The notes under the pieces were generated by a model. It was given only the letters and a program-made list of their open reading frames with translations, was not told where the DNA came from and did not search any database. 64,000 nucleotides of DNA from an uncultured Thermomicrobia bacterium (GTDB lineage Bacteria > Chloroflexota > Chloroflexia > Thermomicrobiales > JALYUS01), in contig CALBSO010000120.1 in assembly GCA_937968015.1 (NCBI GenBank), positions 1 through 64,000 of the forward strand, read 5' to 3'. A program made the position numbers and the translations under genes. Each line of letters begins with the position of its first letter. The first letter of the stretch is position 1. Of the stretch, positions 35,389 to 42,683 are shown piece after piece.

Positions 35389-36008
35389 GGGAATAACCCC
35401 TCGTCGCTGAGCACGGCCAGCCACGTCTGTCGGTCGGCCTCGTCCATGCTGTCGGCCTCCGCCAGAGCATCAGCGAAGGACTCCTGGCGGGCCGGGTCCG
35501 GTGCGCGGCTCGCGTAGTAGTGCGCATTGGCCGTTCGCGGTGCGGCAGGCAAGCCTTTCAGGATCGCGTCGCTGGCGCAGTCGAGGGTCGCGGCGAGTTG
35601 CGCGATCAACCGCTGCGGGATGGTTTCGATGCGGACATAGCCCTGATCGATCTTTACGAGGATCGCGGTGGGAAGTCTGAGACGTTGCGCGAGTTCGGAA
35701 AGCCTTAAGCCATGTGCCCGCACGCGCGCGACGAGGCCCGGCGCGGGCTGGGAAAGAGGGAAGCCAGTTACCTCTTGGAAGGTCGCGCGCAATGCAGATG
35801 CTGCGGCCACGATGTCTCCTTGCTCGACTGTGCGCGGTCGTTCGGCCGCGTCGAGCGCCATCGCAAGGTCGATCAGCGCCCGCGCGTGCTGCGGGTAGCG
35901 GTCGAGCCACACGGTGACTGATTCGCCGCGCGCATGTGCGTCCATGAATGCGACCTCGACCTCGCGCGGTTCCTCGGCAGCGCCTCCGCTATGCCTCATG
36001 TTATCCAT
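35385..36008 (-). CDS. HTH regulator partner of the IrrE-UvrD protein
   Basis: The 207-residue protein has an N-terminal helical region (AFMDAHARGESVTVWLDRYPQHAR) like short anti-sigma or ECF-associated helices, and a central XRE-like domain (LRLSELAQRLRLPTAILVKIDQG followed by an LIAQLAATLDC helix). Genes of this type are usually coupled to ImmA/IrrE peptidases, which cleave them. Here the coupling is direct through a GTGA overlap with the IrrE-UvrD gene. The start at ATG 36008 overlaps the sigma-like gene stop; ATG 35999 is an alternative. Confidence 0.68.
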   Translation of the reverse strand: MDNMRHSGGAAEEPREVEVAFMDAHARGESVTVWLDRYPQHARALIDLAMALDAAERPRTVEQGDIVAAASALRATFQEVTGFPLSQPAPGLVARVRAHGLRLSELAQRLRLPTAILVKIDQGYVRIETIPQRLIAQLAATLDCASDAILKGLPAAPRTANAHYYASRAPDPARQESFADALAEADSMDEADRQTWLAVLSDEGLFP

Positions 36009-36810
36009 TTTGCACGCCTTTCTTCTCAGCATATTTGCGGGACAGATCGTGTCCAGGTGACGCAGTCGAGATCCTTGCGCCCGCCCGCCATGGCCGAAGG
36101 ATCGTTCTCGCCTTCATTAGATGCGTGCGGACCGTCCGGTCGCTGACGCCGAGGATCGTGGCAATGGTCGGCTCGTTGGGGATCTTGCTGCGTTCTTTGT
36201 AGCCGAGCGAGCGAAGATAGACCGCCCGTCGTACGTCGCCCTCCAGCTGATCGAGCGCTTCGGGCAAGAACAGTTCGGTATCCATCGTCTCATCATCGGG
36301 CACATCCGCTTCCTCGTCGAACGGCTCGCCCTCGTCATTTTCGCCCCGCACGAACGGGCGCTCCCGCTCCCGCTGCTTGCGGATCGTGCTTGCGGCATCC
36401 GAGCAGGCGAGGATGACCATGCGGTGGAAGTGCACCTCCCAGAACTCTTGCGACGGGCCGGTATCCATCACCTCGCACCATAACTGTATGCTTGCTGCCT
36501 GAATGACGTCCGCGCGATCTGCGGGGGATATTGGAAATTGCCCTACGGCCTCCGCGGCGATGAGCTTGGCCGCCCGCTCTACGAGGAGCGTGGCCAACTC
36601 ATTTGCCCCTTGCTGCTCTCCCTCCCGGCGCAAGCAACGCAGGGCGTGTATCACCGTTTCCGGCGCCTTCGCGGCTTTGGCCACCGCACAGAAGCCGGGA
36701 TCCGTCACTGCGGGCAGCGCCACAATCTCCGCCTCGACTGCGGGTAAGCGCGTGTAGCGACGCGTCAACCCGATTGCCTGCGTCTCTTCTCCGGTCGCGT
36801 CTTCGCTCAT
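36001..36810 (-). CDS. Sigma-70/ECF-like transcription factor
   Basis: The 269-residue protein has region-2-like helices around residues 100-145 (ADVIQAASIQLWCEVM) and a region-4 HTH near 190-235 (VRRAVYLRSLGYKERSKI, then TIATILGVSDRTVRTHLMKARTIL). A long acidic linker (GENDEGEPFDEEADVPDDE) separates them. It would direct polymerase to special promoters, or act as an atypical regulator. It heads a three-gene minus-strand operon and is divergent from the ubiquitin-like cassette, so both arms may be under its control. Confidence 0.72.
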   Translation of the reverse strand: MSEDATGEETQAIGLTRRYTRLPAVEAEIVALPAVTDPGFCAVAKAAKAPETVIHALRCLRREGEQQGANELATLLVERAAKLIAAEAVGQFPISPADRADVIQAASIQLWCEVMDTGPSQEFWEVHFHRMVILACSDAASTIRKQRERERPFVRGENDEGEPFDEEADVPDDETMDTELFLPEALDQLEGDVRRAVYLRSLGYKERSKIPNEPTIATILGVSDRTVRTHLMKARTILRPWRAGARISTASPGHDLSRKYAEKKGVQNG

Positions 36811-37108
36811 TCTCCGCCGCGCTCCCTGCCATCACTCACCAAGATGCTCCCATTTAGCGCTACCCACACCATGACTATCTCCCGCCGGGCCGAAAAAGCG
36901 GCAAAGTGATTCCGGCTGCCGACCCTTCCGCTTTTTTCGCGGGGGTGAAGATAGAGAGAGTAGAGGCGCCTCGCCCGTCGATGACACTGTGTCGTCGCGG
37001 AGAACCCCTCAAGAGGAATAACGAACGACCGGGGCCGCCGTGACGGTTATCAGGCAGAAAGCAGTTGCCCGGGTGGTCACACAGCCGCAAGGCAAGGTAG
37101 GTGCGCGC
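36811..37108. promoter_or_regulatory. Divergent control region between the sigma-like and Ubl operons
   Basis: This 298-bp region must hold promoters for both arms. It contains a 9-bp inverted repeat, AAAAAGCGG at 36893-36901 and CCGCTTTTT at 36928-36936, which could form a terminator-like hairpin in either direction or serve as an operator. I could not identify a standard -35/-10 pair, which would fit transcription by an alternative sigma factor. Confidence 0.4.
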
Positions 37109-37393
37109 ATGAACAAGAACGAGGTTGGGGTCATCGTCAAGTCGCAAGCGGGTGGCACGTGGCCGGACGCGGTTTTCAACGTCCACCAGAAGGTGCGGCA
37201 CGTATTGGACCAGGCGCTCGATTATTTCCACCTGGATTCCGGGCTGCACTACGAGGTGCTGCTGGTGCGCGGCACCGCGCAGCAGACCATCCCCGCAGAC
37301 GAATCGCTCGAGCACGCGGGTGTGCGCAACGGGGACACGCTCCTCGTCCGCACGATCGGCCGGACGATCGACGGTGCGGACGAACATGCATAG
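37109..37393 (+). CDS. Ubiquitin-like beta-grasp protein (Ubl)
   Basis: The 94-residue protein shows the beta-grasp pattern: strand NEVGVIVKSQ, helix VHQKVRHVLDQALDYF, strand YEVLLVRG, loop with ADESLEHAGVRNGDTLLVRTIG. It resembles DUF2604/YukD-type ubiquitin-like proteins found next to bacterial E1 and E2 genes. The C-terminus is IDGADEHA: no terminal Gly-Gly, with a single Gly89 followed by five residues that a peptidase could remove. AGGTAGG precedes ATG 37109; an in-frame GTG at 37040 would add 23 residues. It overlaps the E2-like gene by 8 bases. Confidence 0.75.
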   Translation: MNKNEVGVIVKSQAGGTWPDAVFNVHQKVRHVLDQALDYFHLDSGLHYEVLLVRGTAQQTIPADESLEHAGVRNGDTLLVRTIGRTIDGADEHA

Positions 37394-37877
37394 GCATGTG
37401 GTGGAGTCGCTTGTCGCGGCGGAGGAGACCATGCTGCGGGGGGACGTCGCCGCAGGGACGCTTCGCCGTGTCGAGCGGCGTGGGACACTCCTGGTCGCGG
37501 AGTTGCCCCGCACGATTTACAGCGCGATCCCCACCGCGAACGGGGGTGTGCTCGATCTCGGCCGTCGCACCGAGGGCGCCATCGTCGTTGCGCTCCACTG
37601 CGAGAACTTCGACACCGACCCGCCATCACTCGTTTTCGTCACCGATTGGGACGCAACGATCGAGTTGCCGTACGCGCAGTGGCCGAAGGGTCCCGGCGTC
37701 GTACCCGTCCACCACGCGACCGGAAAGCCCTTCCTCTGTCGCCCCGGCGTGCGCGAGTTCCACACGCACATTCAGCACGGTGACGAGCCCTGGGAGCGGT
37801 ATCGGAGCTACGTGCGACCGAGTCAGCTCCTACGACAACTCGCGCATGATCTGCGTACAAAGCAGGTGCTCCAATGA
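37386..37877 (+). CDS. E2-like ubiquitin-conjugating protein
   Basis: The 163-residue protein fits bacterial E2-like (UBC fold) families: a beta meander (residues about 28-95), then PVHHATGKPFLCRPG with Cys118 as the likely thioester cysteine, followed by EFHTHIQHGDEPWERYR and a C-terminal helix (SQLLRQLAHDL). The order G-x-x-F-L-C...W...LL..L is that of E2 active-site regions. ATG 37386 overlaps the Ubl stop and its TGA overlaps the JAB start. The call depends on fold pattern and neighbours. Confidence 0.7.
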   Translation: MHRHVVESLVAAEETMLRGDVAAGTLRRVERRGTLLVAELPRTIYSAIPTANGGVLDLGRRTEGAIVVALHCENFDTDPPSLVFVTDWDATIELPYAQWPKGPGVVPVHHATGKPFLCRPGVREFHTHIQHGDEPWERYRSYVRPSQLLRQLAHDLRTKQVLQ

Positions 37878-38386
37878 GTCGCCCGTTCCTCGTCGTCCCT
37901 CCGACAATCGACCGATGGGTCGTGCCGCGGACCGTCCTCGACGAGACGCGGACGCTGCTTGCTAGCCCGGGAGAGGAGGGCTGCGAGGCGGTGGTGCTAT
38001 GGCTGGGGTGGGTGGCATCCCCACGCGAGGCGCGCGTGACCCTCGCCTTTCCCCCGCGACAGATTGCCTACCGGACGGAGGCCGGCCTCGCGGTGGAGAT
38101 CCCCGTGGAGGAGTGGACCGCGCTCGCGCTCCAGTTGCCTCCCGGTGCGTTCGTGCTCGCGAAGGTACACACGCACGCGGGGGAGGCGTACCACTCCGAG
38201 GTCGACGCCGCGAATCCGTATCTCAGCCATGAGGGGGCGGTCGCAATCACCGTGCCGAACTTCGCACGCGATCCGCTCACCGACCTCACCACATGCTCGG
38301 TGAACGTGCGCCGGGATCGACAGTGGCAGGAATTGGGCGAGGCGGAAGTCCGCGAGATATTCACTATCGAGGAGGTCGCGACATGA
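37874..38386 (+). CDS. JAB/MPN-domain metallopeptidase (deubiquitinase-like)
   Basis: The 170-residue protein carries a JAMM zinc motif: H99-T-H101, Ser108 and Asp111 (HTHAGEAYHSEVD), followed by the AVAITVPNF strand typical of the family. The spacing from the second His to Ser and Asp is one residue shorter than in Rpn11-type enzymes but occurs in bacterial JAB proteins. It would process the Ubl precursor or remove it from targets. It overlaps the E2-like gene by ATGA and the E1-like gene by 4 bases. Confidence 0.85.
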   Translation: MSRPFLVVPPTIDRWVVPRTVLDETRTLLASPGEEGCEAVVLWLGWVASPREARVTLAFPPRQIAYRTEAGLAVEIPVEEWTALALQLPPGAFVLAKVHTHAGEAYHSEVDAANPYLSHEGAVAITVPNFARDPLTDLTTCSVNVRRDRQWQELGEAEVREIFTIEEVAT

Positions 38387-39981
38387 GTGAGCACGAGGAC
38401 GACGGGCGGCTCCGCTGGATCCGATCGCTGCCCGCCGCCGAGGGAGGCCTCCCGTTCGCTGATGTCCGTGAGCGCCTCGATGAGGCACCGATCACGGTGG
38501 TCATCGACGCCGCCGATGCGGACACCTTCTCCGCCCAGGCGACCGCGTTGACAGCCGTGAATTTGCTCGCGCGTCTCTTTCGCAGGTTGGTGATCGTCGC
38601 ACCGGATGGCGCGGTCGCGGACCAGCGTCTGCCCTTCGTCACGGGGCCGCTCGGGGCCGCTCTCATTTCTTTCGCCGAGCGCGTGCATCCCGACGTCTAC
38701 GCGACCGTCGCCGCAGTGCCGTCCCCGGATTCGACCATCCTGCACATCGCGCCCTTCACGGCCGCGACGTGTGCAGCCTCGGTCTATTGCGGAGGCACGG
38801 GATGGCTGGCATGTGTTTCGCGCTGCCCGCTCACAGGGAGGAAGGCACGCGATGATGCCAATCCGATCGGCCCCCTGGTGGCAGCCGTCCTCGGCGTTGC
38901 GGAGATATTCAAGGTGGCGTTCAGCGACCTTGTGCCCAGGATGATCCCCGCGGACGGCATCCGCTTCTCGGCGCTCACGTATGGCGCGGATGCGAACGAT
39001 CCTGGTCCCCCGCTCGGCTCCATCATGCTGCCCGATACGACGCTTGTCGGTGTCGGCTCGATCGGCTCCGGGTTCCTCTGGGGCCTCGCACACCTCCCGG
39101 CGATAGAAGGCCGTCTCGCAATTGTCGACCCGGACATGCTCGCCGCGCACAACCCCGATCGGGCGATCCTCGTATTCGACGACGCAGCGGCGCGGAAGCT
39201 GCCCAAAGCAGCATGGGCGCGCGACACGGTTCAGCCCTCCCTCCCGCGCCTTGCCATGTCGTCCTTTCAGGGGACGATTCGGGAGTACGTCGATACGCTG
39301 CCGCCGGACTATCGGCTGCCGCTGGCAGTCTCAGCCGTGGATTCCATCAAAGCGAGGCGGGACATCCAAGATTCCTTGCCACGGCACATTCTCAACGCAT
39401 CCACCGGGCCGACGAGGGTAGAAGTATCGCGCCATGGGTTCGGGGATGGCGGTCCGTGCCTTTACTGCCTCTACCTGCCGGAGGTCCTCGAACGTGCGCC
39501 CATCCGGCTCGCGGTGGTGCGCACAGGCTTTCCGCAAAAGACGGTGGCGGAGATGCTAATGCCGGGTAACCCGCATCGGCTCAGCGCGGGTAACATCCGG
39601 GGTATCGAGAGACACAACGAACTACCGCCCGGATCACTGCGCCGGTTCGAGGGTCGGACGCTCCATGAGTTGCTCGCGGATCATCTCTGGTACGGCCAAG
39701 CGCCCGTGCCGCTGGCGGACGGCCAGGCGTTGATCACGACCGCCTTCGTATCGGCGCTCGCGGGCATTCTCCTGCTCGCCGAGGCGATCAAGGAGGCGAC
39801 GGTGTCGCTCGCGCCGTATCGCCTGACGCGCGTGTACGAGCAGGAGTTGCTCGGTGTCCCGAATGGCTTCGTCTACCCGGGCGAACGGGATCCCACGGGC
39901 TATTGCCTCTGCCACGACCCGTTCCGACTACGGCTCTTCGAGGACAAGTACAATTCCTCGGCGCATTTCTGCTGGCACTAA
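38383..39981 (+). CDS. E1/ThiF-like Ubl-activating enzyme
   Basis: The 532-residue protein has an N-terminal domain of about 210 residues without a nucleotide-binding loop, then a ThiF/E1 adenylation domain: GVGSIGSG at 223-230, AIVDPD near 247-251, NPDRAI, and a zinc-type Cys set with C359-x2-C362 and C508-x-C510. It would adenylate the Ubl C-terminus and pass it to the E2-like protein. GGAGG precedes ATG 38383, which overlaps the JAB stop. Four successive overlaps show one translational unit. Confidence 0.88.
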   Translation: MSEHEDDGRLRWIRSLPAAEGGLPFADVRERLDEAPITVVIDAADADTFSAQATALTAVNLLARLFRRLVIVAPDGAVADQRLPFVTGPLGAALISFAERVHPDVYATVAAVPSPDSTILHIAPFTAATCAASVYCGGTGWLACVSRCPLTGRKARDDANPIGPLVAAVLGVAEIFKVAFSDLVPRMIPADGIRFSALTYGADANDPGPPLGSIMLPDTTLVGVGSIGSGFLWGLAHLPAIEGRLAIVDPDMLAAHNPDRAILVFDDAAARKLPKAAWARDTVQPSLPRLAMSSFQGTIREYVDTLPPDYRLPLAVSAVDSIKARRDIQDSLPRHILNASTGPTRVEVSRHGFGDGGPCLYCLYLPEVLERAPIRLAVVRTGFPQKTVAEMLMPGNPHRLSAGNIRGIERHNELPPGSLRRFEGRTLHELLADHLWYGQAPVPLADGQALITTAFVSALAGILLLAEAIKEATVSLAPYRLTRVYEQELLGVPNGFVYPGERDPTGYCLCHDPFRLRLFEDKYNSSAHFCWH

Positions 39982-40095
39982 ATGCGCCGGCCGATCCCAT
40001 GCCCGTCATGACGATCTCCGACAATTCGTCCGCTATCATCCCGACTCTCCACATGTGTGCTGGCGCTTTTGGCTGACAGCCCGCCTCCGCTATGC

Positions 40096-40986
40096 TTACG
40101 GGCGCTGCTTCTGTCGTCGCCGCGCGCGCAATTCGGCGTCGGCGGCTTGGTCGCTCAGTTCGGCGTACCGCAGCGTCGTCTGCAGGTTCTTGTGCCCCAG
40201 ACGCTTGCGGATCGTCGCCAGGCTCACCCCGCCGTTCACCAACTCCGTCGCGTGTGTGTGCCGCAACTGGTGCAACGTGCAATCCACGCCCGCCTTCGCG
40301 CAGTACGCCGCCCACCGTTCCTGGACGCTCTGGTAGGCGAGCGGCCCGCCCGTGCCGTTCTTCGCCGCGCGGAAGAGTGGGCCATGCTGGTAGCCGTGCT
40401 TCCGTAGGTAGGTCCGCAACTGGCGCACGAGCGCAGGATCGTCGAGCAACAGCGTCCGGTGCCGCCCGCCCTTTCCTTTCACACGCAGGTGTTCGTCATC
40501 CGCCGTCATGTCTAAATCTTCCACGTACAGTCCCAGCGTCTCCGAGACCCGCATGCCCGTCTCGGCGATCAACCGGAAGAGCAGGCGGTCGCGCGGCTGG
40601 CTCGCGGGGATCGCCGCGAGCACCTGCTCCACCACTTCCCTCCCCACCCCGCGCGGCGGGGGCGGCGCGAGCCGCACGCGCGCGATCTTTGCCATCGGGT
40701 TGGCGGGGAGATGCCCCCCGCGATAGGCCCAGGCGAAGAAACTGGCGAGGGCGGCCTGCGTGCGGGCGCGCGTGGCGGCCGCGCGGTCGGCGCGCGATGC
40801 GAAGAAGGCGCGTAACGTCTCGACCGATATTGCCGATGTATCATCGACGCAGAAGATAGAATAGCGGAACAGATCGCTCTCGTACGCACGGATCGTATGG
40901 GGCGAGCGATCGGCATTGCGGAGGTCGGCGAGGAAGTCGCGGATGAGCGGAACGAGCGACGTCTCCATCATTGCACTCTCAGTCAT
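40096..40986 (-). CDS. Tyrosine recombinase/integrase (XerC/D type)
   Basis: The 296-residue protein has the N-terminal SAM-like core-binding domain (residues about 10-95) and the catalytic set Arg146 (ETGMRVSE), Lys172, His239-x2-Arg242 (HQLRHTHA), His265 (LGHKN) and Tyr274 (TTLRYAE). All residues are present, so it should be active. AAAGGCG precedes ATG 40986. It may integrate the element that carries the conjugation and defence genes; two 15-bp direct repeats lie just upstream. Confidence 0.92.
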   Translation of the reverse strand: MTESAMMETSLVPLIRDFLADLRNADRSPHTIRAYESDLFRYSIFCVDDTSAISVETLRAFFASRADRAAATRARTQAALASFFAWAYRGGHLPANPMAKIARVRLAPPPPRGVGREVVEQVLAAIPASQPRDRLLFRLIAETGMRVSETLGLYVEDLDMTADDEHLRVKGKGGRHRTLLLDDPALVRQLRTYLRKHGYQHGPLFRAAKNGTGGPLAYQSVQERWAAYCAKAGVDCTLHQLRHTHATELVNGGVSLATIRKRLGHKNLQTTLRYAELSDQAADAELRARRRQKQRP

Positions 40987-41004
40987 TTTCGGTCGCCTTT
41001 CGTC

Positions 41005-41096
41005 ATTCCTGTGATAACGATGGACTTGCCGAGCCGGAGCATAGCCGAAGGAGAAAAGTCCAGCAAGTCTCGTACTTTCAAATTCCTGTGATAACG
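41005..41096. repeat. Paired 15-bp repeats upstream of the integrase
   Basis: ATTCCTGTGATAACG occurs at 41005-41019 and again at 41082-41096, exactly 77 bp apart, in the region just before the integrase start. They could be integrase arm or core binding sites (part of an attachment site) or operators for the integrase. No gene is present in 40987-41497. Confidence 0.5.
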
Positions 41097-41425
41097 TTTA
41101 TTATCTCAGGATTTTTCCGGCTGCCGCATATGCTGACCCCGGGACATTCGCCGAATCCCAACCAGAGAGCTGATTAGTAGGAAGAAAACCTTCAGCGTCT
41201 ACGCATTTCCTTCGCCGGAAGCGGATTAGGCGAAGAACAGGTGTCAGACCGGATCACAGTGGCCCACAGAGAGGGAAGTCGATAACTGATGCTGATAGCA
41301 CTCCCCTCAGAATCTTGTCTGGCATTGCCCTCATGGCTGGGGAAGCTGCCTTGTTACCGGGAATGCCTGTTACAGGAACGAACGGACCTTTGGAATAGCG
41401 TTGCGCGGAAACGCGCGAGCGTCCT

Positions 41426-41482
41426 CCGGTATACCGGGCGTGCTATACTGATAGCTAGACCGCCACGGGGGCGGTTTTGTTG
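41426..41482 (+). promoter_or_regulatory. Operator palindrome, -10 element and leader hairpin before the CDF gene
   Basis: CCGGTATACCGG at 41426-41437 is a perfect 12-bp palindrome lying just ahead of a -10-like TATACT at 41444-41449; no clear -35 is present, which suggests an activator-dependent promoter. Downstream, CCGCC-ACGGG-GGCGG followed by TTTTGTT (about 41462-41482) can form a terminator-like hairpin between promoter and start codon, so attenuation is possible. Confidence 0.45.
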
Positions 41483-41497
41483 TTATCGAGGGGACAT

Positions 41498-42424
41498 ATG
41501 GGTCATACAGGGACCGATGCCGTCACCATGTCGCAGCGGGTTGTGCGCGCCGCGCGGCTGGCAATCATCTCCAACATCATCCTCGTCGCGGGCAAACTCG
41601 CGATCGGCTTCGCCACCGGCGCGGTCAGCATCCTCTCCGAGGCCGCGCATTCCGGCGTCGACCTGATCGTCGCGCTCCTCGTCTGGGTCGCCGTCCGCTA
41701 CGCGCATCGTCCCGCCGACGAGACGCATCCGTTCGGGCACGGCAAGGTCGAGCCGCTGGTCGGCTTCAGCCAGGCGCTCCTCATCTACGCCATCGCGGCG
41801 GGGCTCATCTACGAGGCGATCCACTCGCTGATCGACGGCAAGGTCGTCGCCAATGTCGGCTGGGGCATCGCCGTAATGGCCGTGGCGGCGCTGGTGAACG
41901 TCGGGATGTCCCGCTACCTCCTCCGCGTCGCCAGGAGTGAAGGGTCGCCCGCCTTGCACGCCAATGGTGTCGAGCTGGCCACCGATGTCGCCACGGCGTT
42001 CGGCGTCGTGATCGGGCTCTCCCTGGTCTTGCTCACCGGCTGGCACATCCTCGATCCGCTGATCGGTCTCGCCGTGGCGGTGGTGTTGCTCGTGACGGGC
42101 ACGCGGGTGATGCTCGAAGCCTTCCGCGGTCTGACCGATGCCCGGCTCCCGAACGAGGAGATGCGGGCGATCACGAATGTGCTGGACGAACACGCCGATT
42201 CCTTCGTGGAGTACCACGCGCTTCGCGCCCGGCATGTGGGCAGCGCGCACGATGTCGACGTGCACGTCGTGGTACCGACCGGCACGCCGATCGAGCAAGC
42301 GCACGACCTCGCCTCGCATCTCGAAGACGAGATCGCCGACGTGCTGCCGCAAACCGAGGTGACGATCCACATGGAACCGGAGAGCGAGGCTCAACGGCAC
42401 ACCGAAAGCAGCGCGTCGCCTTGA
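41498..42424 (+). CDS. CDF-family cation efflux transporter
   Basis: The 308-residue protein has six membrane helices and a cytosolic C-terminal domain, as in FieF/YiiP. The TM2 metal site reads H-x3-D (SEAAHSGVDLI) and TM5 has E-x3-D (GVELATDV) rather than a second H-x3-D, which may alter metal preference. HPFGHGKVE between TM2 and TM3 is typical. It exports divalent metal in exchange for protons. GAGGGGAC precedes ATG 41498; an in-frame start at 41477 overlaps the leader hairpin. Confidence 0.9.
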   Translation: MGHTGTDAVTMSQRVVRAARLAIISNIILVAGKLAIGFATGAVSILSEAAHSGVDLIVALLVWVAVRYAHRPADETHPFGHGKVEPLVGFSQALLIYAIAAGLIYEAIHSLIDGKVVANVGWGIAVMAVAALVNVGMSRYLLRVARSEGSPALHANGVELATDVATAFGVVIGLSLVLLTGWHILDPLIGLAVAVVLLVTGTRVMLEAFRGLTDARLPNEEMRAITNVLDEHADSFVEYHALRARHVGSAHDVDVHVVVPTGTPIEQAHDLASHLEDEIADVLPQTEVTIHMEPESEAQRHTESSASP

Positions 42425-42432
42425 CAATGATG

Positions 42433-42633
42433 CTACACGTCTTCCCATTCCCGGTCTTTCACCCACGCATCCTCGACCGGGTCGAAGACCCCTTCATGGG
42501 GCACGAACCGTTCGTCGCGGGTCTCCTCCTCATCGAGCGGCCCGCGCAGGCCGATCACTTTACCCGTGTCGTCGTAAACGATGACGTAGACCTCGTCGGT
42601 TGCGACAAGCCGTTTCAGCGTAAAGCGCGGCAC
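42433..42633 (-). CDS. Small hypothetical protein downstream of the MFS gene
   Basis: The 66-residue acidic protein has three short beta-like segments (FTLKRLVATDEVYVIVYDDTGKVIGL) and a C-terminus rich in Asp, Glu, Trp and Val. GGAGG lies 7 bases before GTG 42633, which supports this start over ATG 42687. It follows the MFS gene by 50 bases on the same strand. Function is unknown. Confidence 0.55.
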   Translation of the reverse strand: MPRFTLKRLVATDEVYVIVYDDTGKVIGLRGPLDEEETRDERFVPHEGVFDPVEDAWVKDREWEDV

Positions 42634-42683
42634 TGATGAACCTCCTGGTAAAGACACCTTCGACGCATACCCCATCATCCATC

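Noticed and set aside
41289..41666. 125-codon frame before the CDF transporter
   Set aside because: It overlaps the transporter start in another frame and crosses the promoter and leader hairpin.
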